A DNA stretch of 64,000 bases from Pseudoselenomonas ruminis (lineage in GTDB: Bacteria > Bacillota > Negativicutes > Selenomonadales > Selenomonadaceae), in contig NZ_VTOY01000008.1 in the NCBI RefSeq assembly GCF_008271295.1, forward strand, positions 48,073 through 112,072. Direction: 5' to 3'. The notes below the pieces were generated by a model. The model was not told where the DNA came from. It saw nothing but the letters and a program-made list of their open reading frames with translations, and did no database searches. Of this stretch, positions 17,513 through 27,265 are shown piece after piece. Within the stretch, counting starts at the first letter, position 1. Each line of letters opens with the position of its first letter. Position numbers and translations under genes: made by a program.

Positions 17513-18606
17513 CCCAATGCCTCCCCGATTTCTCTGGCGGTGTCATCCATTCCCAACAACTCGCCCGTCAAAGTCACCATGACCGTTCCGACTTTCATTT
17601 TGCCAAACAGGTACCGCTCGGCCCGGGCACTGGCGCGCATGGCCAGCGTCCGGCAAACCGTTTCTTTCAGCCCGGCTTGTTCCAAAATCACCAGCGCGTC
17701 TTCGGTGGTATTCGCGGCGAGCAGTTCCTTTACCTTATCCTGGCTAAGGCCAGCCGCCGCGGCATAGGCCGCCATCGTCTCGAGCCGTCCATCGGCGATG
17801 CGGTTATGCGTGTAAAAGACACCGGCGGCCACTTTGCTGAGCTTGCCGATGTGGCCAAAGAGCAGCACTTTGTCTATCTGGCGTTCTGCCGCCGCGTCGA
17901 GCATAAAACCGATGAAATTGCTTGTCTGTACCATAGCCTCCTGCGGCAGCTTCCAAGCCGTCGCAATCCGCTCACCAATCTTACCGGGGACGAATATCAA
18001 CTCGCGAAAGCCAGCCGCCCTGGCCACATCAATCTGCGGTACCAAAGAATTTTTAAAGCCTTCTTCCGACATGGGCCGCAACACGCCCGTAGTGCCAATA
18101 ACCGAAATGCCGCCCTCTACCCCGAGAATTGGATTGAGCGTCTGCCTGGCAAGCTCTACCCCTGCCGGAATGGAAATGGTCACCTCGAGCGGCACATCTT
18201 CCCTTCCCAGCACATCGGCCACGGCATTGCGTATCAGCTGGCGCGGTCCCGGATTGATGGATGGTTCCCCCACCGGCAGTGATAACCCCGGTTTGGTCAC
18301 CATTCCGATTCCTTTCCCGGCTTTAAAGATGACTTCCGGCTTTTGACCGGTCAAGTGACGCGTAAGCGTAAACACCGAAACGCCGTTAGTAATATCCGGG
18401 TCATCGCCGGAAAATTTTACTACTTCTGCCTGCAGGCCATCGTCTGTTTCCCTTACGTCTTTTACCGGAATCGTAAGCTTTGTTCCATCCAGCGCAGTGA
18501 GCTCAACCACCTGCCAGCTTTCGCCCGCCTCGTAAAGCAGCGCCGCTTTGACGCCCGCAGCCGCACAGGCGCCAGTAGTATACCCGCTGCGAAGTTTCTT
18601 TTCCAT
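17494..18606 (-). CDS. cbiD: Cobalt-precorrin-5B C1-methyltransferase
   Basis: A 370-residue CbiD protein. The N-terminal LRSGYTTGACAAAGVKAAL is diagnostic, with GVSVFTLTRHLTG, NPGPRQLIRNAV and VIGTTGVLRPMSEE also conserved. It adds the C1 methyl in the anaerobic corrin pathway and has no homologue in the aerobic one. It is translationally coupled to cbiE. Only about 30 bases separate its start from the hairpin at 18637-18664, so its promoter is not obvious. Confidence 0.94.
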   Translation of the reverse strand: MEKKLRSGYTTGACAAAGVKAALLYEAGESWQVVELTALDGTKLTIPVKDVRETDDGLQAEVVKFSGDDPDITNGVSVFTLTRHLTGQKPEVIFKAGKGIGMVTKPGLSLPVGEPSINPGPRQLIRNAVADVLGREDVPLEVTISIPAGVELARQTLNPILGVEGGISVIGTTGVLRPMSEEGFKNSLVPQIDVARAAGFRELIFVPGKIGERIATAWKLPQEAMVQTSNFIGFMLDAAAERQIDKVLLFGHIGKLSKVAAGVFYTHNRIADGRLETMAAYAAAAGLSQDKVKELLAANTTEDALVILEQAGLKETVCRTLAMRASARAERYLFGKMKVGTVMVTLTGELLGMDDTAREIGEALGWKIPE

Positions 18607-18636
18607 ACGCGCACCTTCCTATCCAATGATACAGAT

Positions 18637-18664
18637 AATGCCTTCTTCCCATGAAGAAGGCATT
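18637..18664. terminator. Hairpin between the YbhN-like gene and cbiD
   Basis: AATGCCTTCTT (18637-18647) pairs with AAGAAGGCATT (18654-18664) around a 6-base loop just after the stop of the gene at 18668-19657. The minus-strand T tail is poor (ATCTG), so some readthrough into cbiD is plausible. Confidence 0.55.
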
Positions 18665-18667
18665 TCT

Positions 18668-19657
18668 TTACTTATTCAACTGCCGGTTCAAGAAGTCGCG
18701 GCCAAAGACCGTCAACGTGTAATAGAGCCCTATCAGGAAGGGAATGTATTCTGCGATAAGCCGCCAGCAAACCGCAATAATTCCCACAGTTCCCGCCGGA
18801 ACCGTTTCGCTGAACAGATAGACAAAACCGCCTTCGGCCACGCCGGAACCACCGGGAGTCGGCGTAAAATAAAGCAGCATATTCAAAAAAATCATGCGCC
18901 CCATTACCGTATACCAATCGGCATCGGTCACGCCGAGACCTAAGAGCAGGCACGGCACAATGGCATAAATGCACAAGAGATTAAGGCCTGACTCCGCAAA
19001 TACCAGCAGCATGCACTTCGGTGCTTTCGATAACAGGCTGATGGCACACTTGGTATCGCGATAAAAGGCAAATACCTTGCGGCGGCGCTGATTCTTCATG
19101 CGCTTCGTGGCTTTCATGACAACGTAATCAAGATACCCGCGGCGGGCACCGACGACAATCGCGATAATCACCACAAAGGCCGTCAGGGTAATTCCCATGA
19201 GCGTCGTGTTGGATACGCCCGGCAAAATTCCCTCGTCATGCAAAAAGATAAAGGGCATACAGAGAACCAGAAACAAAATCGACAACAGCGTCCGCACGAT
19301 GACGAGCACCGTTGCCTTTCCGGTTGGCACGCCAGCATGGCGCAAAAACATCAGCTGTGCCACTGCCCCGCCAGTTGCTCCCGGCGTCAACAGTGCCAGA
19401 AAGTAATTGCCAAATACCACCTGTACTGCCTGATACAGGGTTATTTTCTCATTTGAAATTTTTACCATATGCATCAAGCGGCTGCCGTCAAAAAACATGC
19501 CAAGACTGACTGCCAGCACCGCCAATACAATCGACCACGGCTGAAACTTATCAAGATTTTGCAAGGTGTTGATATCAACCGTCGAATAAATGACGATACC
19601 AGAGATAACCAGCACCAGCAAAATCAGGAACACAAACCGCTTATAAAATTTATTCAT
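18668..19657 (-). CDS. Lysylphosphatidylglycerol synthase TM-region / YbhN (UPF0104) family membrane protein
   Basis: A 329-residue integral membrane protein with about eight hydrophobic segments. GNYFLALLTPGATGGAVAQLMFLRHAGVP near residue 90 and LLYFTPTPGGSGVAEGGF near residue 270 are the two conserved blocks of the AglD/YbhN/MprF flippase-domain family. There is no soluble synthase domain, so it is not a full MprF. Members are proposed to move or bind lipids; the substrate here is unknown. It lies 28 bases after folE2 on the same strand. Confidence 0.8.
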   Translation of the reverse strand: MNKFYKRFVFLILLVLVISGIVIYSTVDINTLQNLDKFQPWSIVLAVLAVSLGMFFDGSRLMHMVKISNEKITLYQAVQVVFGNYFLALLTPGATGGAVAQLMFLRHAGVPTGKATVLVIVRTLLSILFLVLCMPFIFLHDEGILPGVSNTTLMGITLTAFVVIIAIVVGARRGYLDYVVMKATKRMKNQRRRKVFAFYRDTKCAISLLSKAPKCMLLVFAESGLNLLCIYAIVPCLLLGLGVTDADWYTVMGRMIFLNMLLYFTPTPGGSGVAEGGFVYLFSETVPAGTVGIIAVCWRLIAEYIPFLIGLYYTLTVFGRDFLNRQLNK

Positions 19658-19685
19658 GCAAACCGTCCCTTAGGATAGCTTCTCA

Positions 19686-20474
19686 TCAAGCCAACGTTTC
19701 CTCGTGTGAAGCATACGCGCTGTGATTGTGGATGGATTCATAGTTCTCGCACTCGACCGAGAACCAGGCCAGCCCCTCTAGTCCGCGCATAGCCAGCACG
19801 GTATCGCGAAGAATATCTTCGACAAATTTCGGATTCTCATAAGCTGCTTCCGTGACAAACTTTTCATCTTCACGCTTGAGCAGCGGATAGATTGGCGAGG
19901 AGCCCTGCTTCTCCACGAGCTCTGCCAAATCTTCGATATAGATACACTCCACACCCTGCTGGAAACGAAGCTGAATGCGGGCCACCGAGCGCTGATTATG
20001 GGCACCGTACTGGGAAATTTCCTTGCTGCAAGGGCAAAGCGACGTAAAGGGAACATCAACTCCGAGCTGGAACTCCAACTCGCCGCCCCGCTCTTTCCGT
20101 CCTTTAAAACAGCAATCCAAATCCAATACCGATTTCCGGCCGCTGACCGGAGCTGTTTTTTCCACGAAATATTTAAAGTTAAGCTCCACCTCTGCCGACT
20201 GTGCATCGAGACGGTCCAATGCTTCCATCAGCATCTTGTCCATTTCCGGCTCTGCCAACGGCTTCTGGCTCCAGGGCATAAGAATCTCCAGGAACCGGCT
20301 CATATGCGTTCCCTTGTACTCACTAGGCAGCGCAACGGTGAAGCGTATGCGGGCCAGCACCTGCTGGAACCCGCCCTCTTTTGTTTTTATCAGGAATGGC
20401 AAATGCGCGTCCTTGATTCCGACACGCTGTATGGCAATCCCCCGGGCATCTTCCCGGTTTTGTACATCCTGCAT
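19686..20474 (-). CDS. folE2: GTP cyclohydrolase FolE2 (type IB)
   Basis: A 262-residue protein. The start at 20474 gives the classical MQDVQNREDARGIAIQRVGI N-terminus with AGGA about 8 bases upstream. The metal and active-site cysteine lies in TSLCPCSKEISQYGAHNQRS (C147/C149), and GEYKGTHMSRF-like text (SEYKGTHMSRF) near residue 51 is conserved. It converts GTP to dihydroneopterin triphosphate, the first step of folate synthesis, and unlike FolE1 it can use metals other than zinc. It is near rpe but not tightly overlapped. Confidence 0.92.
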   Translation of the reverse strand: MQDVQNREDARGIAIQRVGIKDAHLPFLIKTKEGGFQQVLARIRFTVALPSEYKGTHMSRFLEILMPWSQKPLAEPEMDKMLMEALDRLDAQSAEVELNFKYFVEKTAPVSGRKSVLDLDCCFKGRKERGGELEFQLGVDVPFTSLCPCSKEISQYGAHNQRSVARIQLRFQQGVECIYIEDLAELVEKQGSSPIYPLLKREDEKFVTEAAYENPKFVEDILRDTVLAMRGLEGLAWFSVECENYESIHNHSAYASHEETLA

Positions 20475-20497
20475 ATCCGCTTTCCTCACTGAACGAA

Positions 20498-21142
20498 TTA
20501 TCCGCGAATTGCTTTGATAGCCTCGCTGACATCACTGGCTCCATAAATAGCCGAACCGGCAACCAATACATTGGCACCAGCTTCACGAACCAGCTTGCTG
20601 GTCTCGGCGTTAATACCACCATCAACCTCGATGTCACAGGTAAAGCCCATATCCTGAATCGTGTGATAGAGCATATGAATCTTTTCAAGCTGTGACTCGA
20701 TGAATTTCTGGCCGCCAAAGCCCGGGTTAACCGTCATGATGAGGACCATATCCACATCGGCAATCAATTCCTCAATCATAGCCAGCGAAGTTCCCGGATT
20801 GAGCGCGATACCTGCTTTGCATCCAGCTGCTTTAATCTGCTGGATGATGCGGTGATGATGTTTCGCCGCCTCGGCATGGAACGTAATGATATCGGCACCA
20901 GCCTCAGCAAAGGCCTCAATCTGCGTTTCCGGATGCTCCGTCATCAAATGGACATCAAACACAGCCTGGGACGTTTTGCGCAGGCTTTTGACAACCGGCG
21001 AACCCAGCGTGATATTCGGCACAAAGGTACCATCCATTACATCGATATGAATGTATTCCGCCCCAGCATCGGTGACTTTCTTTACTTCATCCGCCAAATG
21101 GGCAAAATCAGCCGACAGGATGGAGGGTGCTATCTTAATCAT
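20498..21142 (-). CDS. rpe: Ribulose-phosphate 3-epimerase
   Basis: A 214-residue TIM-barrel enzyme. IAPSILSADFAHL (4-16), IHIDVMDGTFVPN (31-43, with catalytic Asp34), MTVNPGFGGQKF and EVDGGIN (second catalytic Asp) are all present. It interconverts ribulose-5-phosphate and xylulose-5-phosphate. The start overlaps the rsgA stop by 4 bases, the usual rsgA-rpe pairing of Firmicutes. Confidence 0.96.
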   Translation of the reverse strand: MIKIAPSILSADFAHLADEVKKVTDAGAEYIHIDVMDGTFVPNITLGSPVVKSLRKTSQAVFDVHLMTEHPETQIEAFAEAGADIITFHAEAAKHHHRIIQQIKAAGCKAGIALNPGTSLAMIEELIADVDMVLIMTVNPGFGGQKFIESQLEKIHMLYHTIQDMGFTCDIEVDGGINAETSKLVREAGANVLVAGSAIYGASDVSEAIKAIRG

Positions 21143-22047
21143 TTATATTCCTTCTTTCGCGCAATCTTTTGATTTTCTTTGATTTCTTCATAAATATTGA
21201 CATATGCGTCATAGCGTTCTTTTGTGATGCAGCCAGCTTCTACGGCCTGCTTTATCGCACAGTCCGGCTCATGGGTATGACTGCAGGGCGCAAAGCGGCA
21301 AGCCGAAAGATACGGACGAAACTCCGGGAAATAACCAGGCAATTCCTGGATTTCAAGCTCCGTAAGTTCCATGGCACTAAACCCCGGTGTATCCACGATA
21401 AAGCCATCCCCATAGGAAAGCAATTCTGCTACGCGGGTGGTATGACGGCCGCGTTTGATTTTCTCACTGACGTGACCAGTCTGCAGCGCCAGGCTTTCGT
21501 CAATGCGGTTGAGCAGCGACGATTTGCCGACACCGGAAGGTCCGGCAAATACGGTCACCTCGCCGGAAAGGCACTGCCTAAGCGCCTCAATCCCTTCGTT
21601 TTCCTCGGCCGAGACGCGCAGTACCGGATACCCGATTGCTTCATAGTCCTTGAGGAAATCCGAAATGTCCCCCGCATAGAGGTCCTTTTTATTTACGCAG
21701 ATGACAATCTTGGGAATCCCTGACCACTCGGCCAGCACCAGGAAACGGTTCAGGAGCAGCGGATGAAGGTCCGGCTGTGCGGCGGCAAACGTCAGCACAA
21801 CTTGCGATATATTGGCAACCGCCGGACGTTTAAGCAAGCTGGTGCGCGGCAGCTGCTCCTCCACCACGCCGCTGCCGTCTGGCAGGCGATTGATGCGGAC
21901 CAAATCTCCTGGCACTACACCAGCACTGCGCCGGGTCTTTTTGAATTTCCCGCGCAATTTGCAGGTGACCATTTCCGGGCCATCCTGTCCAGCTGCCAGC
22001 ACATAGAAAAAGCTGTTATACGCCTTTATGACTCGACCTTCTTGCAT
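21139..22047 (-). CDS. rsgA: Ribosome biogenesis GTPase RsgA
   Basis: A 302-residue circularly permuted GTPase. An OB-fold N-terminus is followed by G4 NKKD (near 118), then G1 GPSGVGKSSLLN (near 168) and G3 DTPG. The C-terminal zinc knuckle is CRFAPCSHTHEPDC. It promotes late maturation of the 30S subunit. It lies 33 bases after prkC, as in many Firmicutes. Confidence 0.95.
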   Translation of the reverse strand: MQEGRVIKAYNSFFYVLAAGQDGPEMVTCKLRGKFKKTRRSAGVVPGDLVRINRLPDGSGVVEEQLPRTSLLKRPAVANISQVVLTFAAAQPDLHPLLLNRFLVLAEWSGIPKIVICVNKKDLYAGDISDFLKDYEAIGYPVLRVSAEENEGIEALRQCLSGEVTVFAGPSGVGKSSLLNRIDESLALQTGHVSEKIKRGRHTTRVAELLSYGDGFIVDTPGFSAMELTELEIQELPGYFPEFRPYLSACRFAPCSHTHEPDCAIKQAVEAGCITKERYDAYVNIYEEIKENQKIARKKEYK

Positions 22048-22079
22048 GAACGCTCCTTTTCCTAACTCGTTATATTTCC

Positions 22080-23852
22080 TCAGCGGCTCTTGGAACCTTC
22101 ACCGTTACGGGATACCGACGGATTGTCCTGTTCCTGTTTGCCGCTTTCCTTACCGGGATCTTTGCTGCCCGATTTCTTGGGTTCTGCTACGACCAGCGTA
22201 ATGGTAGAACCAGCAGTAACCGAACTGCCGCCTGCCGGAGTCTGGCTGATTACCGTTCCGGCTGCCTTCGAGCTTTCCTCTTTCGTCACACTGACTTTAA
22301 AGCCAGCACTCGTCAACGCAGCCTTTGCGCCTTCCACTTGCAGATTCGTTACATCGGGCACAGTATTTTTAGTTTCTTTCTTGCCCTTGCTGACCGTGAT
22401 GTCAACGCTCTGCCCTTTGGTAATCTTGCTGCCGGCTTTCGGGTCCGTAGCGATTACCGTTCCTGCCTCTTCCTCGGAATTGCGCTCATAGACAGAGCCG
22501 ACCTTGAGGCCCATCTTCTTCAATTTGGCTTCGGCATCGGCTTTGGTGAGACCTTTGAGGTCTGGCATTTCCAGGCTCTCGCCGCCCTTGCTGACATGAA
22601 TGGTGATGAGGCGCTCCTCTTTTACCTTGGCGCCGCCTTCCGGGTCCTGCGAGACAACGGTTCCTGCTGGAACACTGGCATCAAACGTCTCTACCACATT
22701 GACGCGCAGTTTCTTATCCTCGAGAATCTGACGTGCCAGGGTCATCTGCTTGCCCGTTACATCCGGCACAATGACTTCTTCGTTGCTCCAGAACTTGCCA
22801 TAGCTCAGGAACGCGCCGACGAAAAAGCCCATGAACAGCACCAGGATAAGGCCCGCGATGAATTTCTTTGATTTGAACACCGAGCTTTCCTGTTCGGGCT
22901 CATCGTAACCGTAGCCGGACGGCATGCTGCGCATATCGCGGCGCGACGGCATCGGTGCCACCGGCTCCTCCATGCGGGGCAATACCTGCGTAGCAAACGG
23001 GTCTGGCTGGGCGGCTGCATAGCCCAGGCCGCTTCCTACCATCTGCTCTGCCTGCTGGATATCCCTCACGATTTCGGCAGCGTCCGGGCGCATTGCCGGG
23101 TCTTTGCTCATTGCCCGGGCAACGATTGCCTCGACGACCGGCGGAATTGACGGGTCAAGCTGACGGACCGGCACCGGCTCCTCCTGCAAATGTTTCATCG
23201 CGACGCTTACCGGAGTCTCACCAGTAAACGGCAGCGCCCCCGTGAGCATTTCATAAAGGACGACGCCCAGCGCATAAACATCCGACTTCGGCGTAATCAT
23301 CGTGCCCTTTGCCTGCTCCGGCGAAAAGTAATGAACCGAGCCAACCACATTGCCGGTATACGTCATCGTCGATTCGGTAACGGCGCGGGCAATGCCAAAA
23401 TCCGCCACCTTGGCGCTGCCATCCGGCATCATCAGGATATTATGCGGTTTGATGTCACAATGAACGAGGTTGTTGGCATGAGCATGCGCCAGCGCACTGG
23501 CAATCCCTTTGGCCACCGTCAAAGCCTCGGCCACGGATAAATGGCCTTCCTGTTTGATTTTATCCTTCAACGTCCGTCCCGGAACATATTCCATGACAAT
23601 GTAATGCGCATCATCCATCACACCTACATCGTAGATATTGACGATATTCGGATGCGAAAGACGCGCAGCTGCCTGAGCTTCACGATTAAATTTATCAATA
23701 AATTCGGTATCGCTCTTGAATTGATCATGCAGGATTTTAACGGCTACCGGCCGGTTAAGGAGCAGATCTTTTGCCTTGTAGACGTCGGCCATACCGCCGC
23801 CGCCAATCTGCTCCTGCAGCTCGTAGCGCTGATCTAAGACACGCTGTATCAT
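22080..23852 (-). CDS. prkC: PASTA-domain Ser/Thr protein kinase (PrkC/Stk1)
   Basis: A 590-residue kinase. The glycine loop IGGGGMADVYKA (16-27), ATP lysine K39, catalytic HCDIKPHN (131-138, an HCD form of HRD) and DFG (151-153) are intact. A membrane segment (about 332-353) precedes three PASTA repeats, starting near PDVTGKQM, MPDLKGL and PDVTNLQ, and a short Ser/Gly/Lys tail. PASTA domains sense muropeptides or lipid II outside the membrane. GGAGG lies 7 bases before the start. It follows pbpA and shares the locus with phosphatase stp and two FHA proteins, its likely partners. Confidence 0.95.
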   Translation of the reverse strand: MIQRVLDQRYELQEQIGGGGMADVYKAKDLLLNRPVAVKILHDQFKSDTEFIDKFNREAQAAARLSHPNIVNIYDVGVMDDAHYIVMEYVPGRTLKDKIKQEGHLSVAEALTVAKGIASALAHAHANNLVHCDIKPHNILMMPDGSAKVADFGIARAVTESTMTYTGNVVGSVHYFSPEQAKGTMITPKSDVYALGVVLYEMLTGALPFTGETPVSVAMKHLQEEPVPVRQLDPSIPPVVEAIVARAMSKDPAMRPDAAEIVRDIQQAEQMVGSGLGYAAAQPDPFATQVLPRMEEPVAPMPSRRDMRSMPSGYGYDEPEQESSVFKSKKFIAGLILVLFMGFFVGAFLSYGKFWSNEEVIVPDVTGKQMTLARQILEDKKLRVNVVETFDASVPAGTVVSQDPEGGAKVKEERLITIHVSKGGESLEMPDLKGLTKADAEAKLKKMGLKVGSVYERNSEEEAGTVIATDPKAGSKITKGQSVDITVSKGKKETKNTVPDVTNLQVEGAKAALTSAGFKVSVTKEESSKAAGTVISQTPAGGSSVTAGSTITLVVAEPKKSGSKDPGKESGKQEQDNPSVSRNGEGSKSR

Positions 23853-23898
23853 TCATGTTCCTCCTAGGTTAAGATATAGTATCGGAAATCTCTGCCCG

Positions 23899-25296
23899 TT
23901 AATTCTGCAGGGATAAGATTACCTTACGGGCAATCGGTGCGGCCTGGGTTCCGCCACTGCCGCCATTTTCTACGATGATGGCAAAAACGATGCGGCGGTT
24001 GCGAAGTTCTGCCGAACCGATAAACCAGGCATGGTCTTCGCCAGCGGCATTTTCCGCCGTACCGGTCTTGCCGGTTACGCGAACGCCGCTTACCTGTGCG
24101 GCCCGGCCCGTCCCCTTGGTGACGACATCCTCCATGAAGCTGTCAATCTTGGCAGCCATCGTTGGCGTCGTCGCCGTCAGCCATTTAGTCGGGCGGGTAT
24201 CCTGAATCACGGTTCCGCCCGGTGTAATGACCTGCTGAACCAGATATGGTTTCATGATGACACCGCCATTGGCAAACGCGGCAGCCATCAACGCCATGTG
24301 CATCGGCGTGACCAGCAGGGTACTCTGGCCGATACCAGTCTGGGCCAGGTCGCCACTGCCTAATTTGCCAAACGCTGGCAGATGCGATCCTTCCATGAGG
24401 ATTTCTCCGCCCAATCCCTTGTCGAATCCAAAGCGTTCGAAAGATTTCTTGAGCTTCTCATCGCCGAGGCGCATTCCCAAAGTACCGAACGTGACGTTGC
24501 AGGACTCGGTGAGCGCCTTGCGCAGATTCACTTTGCCGTGAACCTCGCCATGACTTTCCCGGATTGTTTCGCCAGCGCCGACATCCAACGTTCCCGAACA
24601 GTCGAAAACTTCCTGCTCATTGGTCACGCTTTCCGCGAGCGCCGCATCGGCAATCATCGGCTTAATCGTTGAGCCTGGCGGATACATGCCTTGAACTGCA
24701 CGGTTCAGCAGCGCACCATCGGCCTGCTTGGAAAGCGCCTGCCAATTGGCCTCGATATCGTTCGGGTCATACGACGGCGAGCTGACCATGGCCAGCACGG
24801 CACCAGTTTCCGCATCGAGTACCACCACGGCGCCCTTGCGGCCATCAAGGCCATCAAATGCGGCCTGCTGCGCATCGGATTCAATGGTCAATTTGACATC
24901 GTTGCCCTGCTCCGACTGAAAGAGCTGGGAAGCCGGGCCCAGATGGCTCAAATCATCGGAAAGCCCTAAGAGCTCGCGATTAGCATGACCTTCCACGCCG
25001 GCACTACCGATTTTCTCCCCGTTGTATCCGGTTACCGCGGCCATGGATTCGCCCATGGGATAACTACGGCTGCCATCGGCCCGATTCTGTGCGAGAACCC
25101 GGCCCTTGGCATCGAGAATGGCGCCGCGGCGGATATCCGCCCGGGCTGCCGCTCCGCGCATGTTCAGGGGATTATTGGCCAGGCTGTCGGCCTCCCAGGT
25201 CGACAGATAGATAATATATGCGGTCAAAAGACCTGTCAGCACCAACAAAAACGATGCCGCCTGCAGGATTTGCCGCTTGATTTTCCAATCAGCCAT
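23899..25296 (-). CDS. pbpA: Class B-type penicillin-binding protein (PbpA/FtsI family transpeptidase)
   Basis: A 465-residue single-pass membrane protein (anchor about 12-32). The transpeptidase motifs are S209-T-I-K (PPGSTIKPM), S265-C-N and KTGTAE near residue 410. RRGAILDAKGRVLA (57-70) is the N-terminal linker typical of short actinobacterial PbpA-like PBPs. It cross-links peptidoglycan, presumably with the SEDS glycosyltransferase encoded just upstream, whose stop it overlaps by 8 bases. The short length separates it from full FtsI or PBP2. Confidence 0.93.
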   Translation of the reverse strand: MADWKIKRQILQAASFLLVLTGLLTAYIIYLSTWEADSLANNPLNMRGAAARADIRRGAILDAKGRVLAQNRADGSRSYPMGESMAAVTGYNGEKIGSAGVEGHANRELLGLSDDLSHLGPASQLFQSEQGNDVKLTIESDAQQAAFDGLDGRKGAVVVLDAETGAVLAMVSSPSYDPNDIEANWQALSKQADGALLNRAVQGMYPPGSTIKPMIADAALAESVTNEQEVFDCSGTLDVGAGETIRESHGEVHGKVNLRKALTESCNVTFGTLGMRLGDEKLKKSFERFGFDKGLGGEILMEGSHLPAFGKLGSGDLAQTGIGQSTLLVTPMHMALMAAAFANGGVIMKPYLVQQVITPGGTVIQDTRPTKWLTATTPTMAAKIDSFMEDVVTKGTGRAAQVSGVRVTGKTGTAENAAGEDHAWFIGSAELRNRRIVFAIIVENGGSGGTQAAPIARKVILSLQN

Positions 25297-26560
25297 GTTC
25301 CTGCTCCTTTGATAACGAAATTAAAAGTCCCAACAGTACAAAACTGGAAACCATCGAACTGCCGCCATAACTGATAAACGGCAGCGTGATACCTGTCAGT
25401 GGCAGGAACTTCGTAACACCAGCAATGATGATAAAGGCCTGCAGAAGCATCAGCGAGCAGCAGCCTGCCGCCAGCAGCACTTCCTTTTCCTTGCGGCAGG
25501 AAAGCGCCGTTTTGATGCCACGCCAGAAAAAGAGTACGTAGCAGGTCATCAGCATCATGGTTGCAATAAGGCCCATCTCCTCGGCAATGGCCGCAAAGAT
25601 GAAGTCCGTATGAACCTCGGGAATAAAGCCCGGATGCCCATAGCCAAAACCTGTTCCCCAAATGCCGCCTGTGCCAAAGGCAAACAGCGACTGCACGACC
25701 TGATAAGCCATGCCATTGGGGTCCTGCCAGGGATTGAGCCAGATATCAAAGCGCACCCGCACATGGCCAAACGCGGCATAGCTGGCCGCTGCGGCCACGC
25801 CAATAAACGCCAGTGCCAAAAATACATACGATTTACTGCCGGTCGCCATATACGTCATGAGCACGGCCATGCCAAAGAACAACAAGGCCGAACCAAGGTC
25901 TTTCTCGACGACGAACATCAGGACCGCCATGCCCCAAATGCAAATGAGCGGAGCGATAAAGCGAAGCGGCGGCAGCTGCAGCAAAAAGATGCGATGCGCC
26001 GGAAGCGTCAGCACGCGCCGGTGGTCCGATAAATAAGCCGCCAGGAAAAATACAATCAGTATCTTGCCAAACTCAGACGGCTGAATCGATATCGGTCCCA
26101 AGACCAACCAGTTTTTGCTGCCGCCGATTTCCGTACCGAACAACAAAGGCAGCCCCAGCAGGAAAATGCAGGCCACGCCTAGCAAATACGGATAGCCAAG
26201 CATGCGCCGGATGCGCCCCCAAAACCGCAGTACCAGAATCATCACGATCATGGCCACGCAAAGCCATTGCAGCTGGCGAACCAAAAGCGCCGGTTTTAGC
26301 CGGGCGATTTCTACGATACCGACACTGCAAAGCGTCAGCACAATCGGAAACAGGAATGTATCCTCACGCCGCTTGATGATAACCGCCTGAATGAACAGCG
26401 CCAACAAAATCACCGCTGCCAGCCACGGCACATAATTGAGCGGTCCCTGCAGGACTTCTGCTGTCAGTTTGGAACCGCCCGGATTCATTTTCAAATAAAG
26501 CACGCTCATGCCGAAGAGGACGATGCCCAGCGGAGCTGCCATTAATCCCCAGTTCTTCAT
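25289..26560 (-). CDS. SEDS peptidoglycan glycosyltransferase (FtsW/RodA/SpoVE family)
   Basis: A 423-residue protein with ten to twelve membrane segments. IQPSEFGKILIVFFLAAYL, FVVEKDLGSALLFFGMAVLM (with the catalytic-type Asp) and GITLPFISYGGSSMVSSF are SEDS signatures. It polymerises lipid II with a partner class B PBP; pbpA directly downstream is the obvious partner. Its start overlaps the stp stop in an ATGA. Whether it acts in elongation or division cannot be decided from sequence. Confidence 0.93.
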   Translation of the reverse strand: MKNWGLMAAPLGIVLFGMSVLYLKMNPGGSKLTAEVLQGPLNYVPWLAAVILLALFIQAVIIKRREDTFLFPIVLTLCSVGIVEIARLKPALLVRQLQWLCVAMIVMILVLRFWGRIRRMLGYPYLLGVACIFLLGLPLLFGTEIGGSKNWLVLGPISIQPSEFGKILIVFFLAAYLSDHRRVLTLPAHRIFLLQLPPLRFIAPLICIWGMAVLMFVVEKDLGSALLFFGMAVLMTYMATGSKSYVFLALAFIGVAAAASYAAFGHVRVRFDIWLNPWQDPNGMAYQVVQSLFAFGTGGIWGTGFGYGHPGFIPEVHTDFIFAAIAEEMGLIATMMLMTCYVLFFWRGIKTALSCRKEKEVLLAAGCCSLMLLQAFIIIAGVTKFLPLTGITLPFISYGGSSMVSSFVLLGLLISLSKEQEHG

Positions 26561-27261
26561 GAATTGTACACCACCACGATTACAGTTACATTATCATTGC
26601 CGCCAGCATTTAGTGCCCGCGTCACCAATTCTTTAGCGGGATCCATTGGAGCTGCTTCGATAACCTGACGGATTTCATCATCCTCTACAAGTTTCATCAA
26701 CCCATCGGTAGCCAGTATCAGAATGTCCTGTGGCTGCAGCGAAAAATGACCGGAATCCACCGTAAGGTTCTGCTCAACGCCTACGGCCCGCGTCAGGAAA
26801 TTGCGCTTAGGATGCACCTTGGCCTCGGCCTCGGTTATCGTTCCCTCGGCTACCAACTCCTCAACATACGAGTGGTCTCTGGTCACCTGCTTCATTTCCC
26901 CGTTCCGCAGCAGATAAAGCCGGCTGTCACCAACATGTGCCCAGCACGCTTCATCACCTTCAATGTGCATGACGGTAGCGGTAGTTCCCATCCCCTTATA
27001 ATCGGGATGATCCTTCTCACTATCAAGGATTGCCTGATTGCCAGCCAGAATTGCCTCGCACAACGCATCCTCCCCGATTGCTGCTGTACCGGTCAGTTTC
27101 CGCCGTACACTGTCGACCAGCATGCGGCTGGCTACCTCGCCTGCCACATGCCCCCCCATGCCATCGGCAACGACATAAGTTGCCGGTTCAAATACATCCG
27201 CACTGTCTTCGTTGCCTTTTCTTACGAGTCCAACGTCGGTAGCTTCATATACCTGAATCAT
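26557..27261 (-). CDS. stp: PP2C-family Ser/Thr protein phosphatase (Stp/PrpC)
   Basis: A 234-residue PPM phosphatase. Metal-binding motifs are GNEDS (17-21), DGMGGH (33-38), HVGDSRLYLL and ATDGL; the last Asp is in GGNDNVTVIVV. It dephosphorylates substrates of the PrkC kinase encoded four genes downstream. It starts 5 bases after the FHA gene and overlaps the rodA/ftsW gene. Confidence 0.94.
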   Translation of the reverse strand: MIQVYEATDVGLVRKGNEDSADVFEPATYVVADGMGGHVAGEVASRMLVDSVRRKLTGTAAIGEDALCEAILAGNQAILDSEKDHPDYKGMGTTATVMHIEGDEACWAHVGDSRLYLLRNGEMKQVTRDHSYVEELVAEGTITEAEAKVHPKRNFLTRAVGVEQNLTVDSGHFSLQPQDILILATDGLMKLVEDDEIRQVIEAAPMDPAKELVTRALNAGGNDNVTVIVVVYNS

Positions 27262-27265
27262 CTGC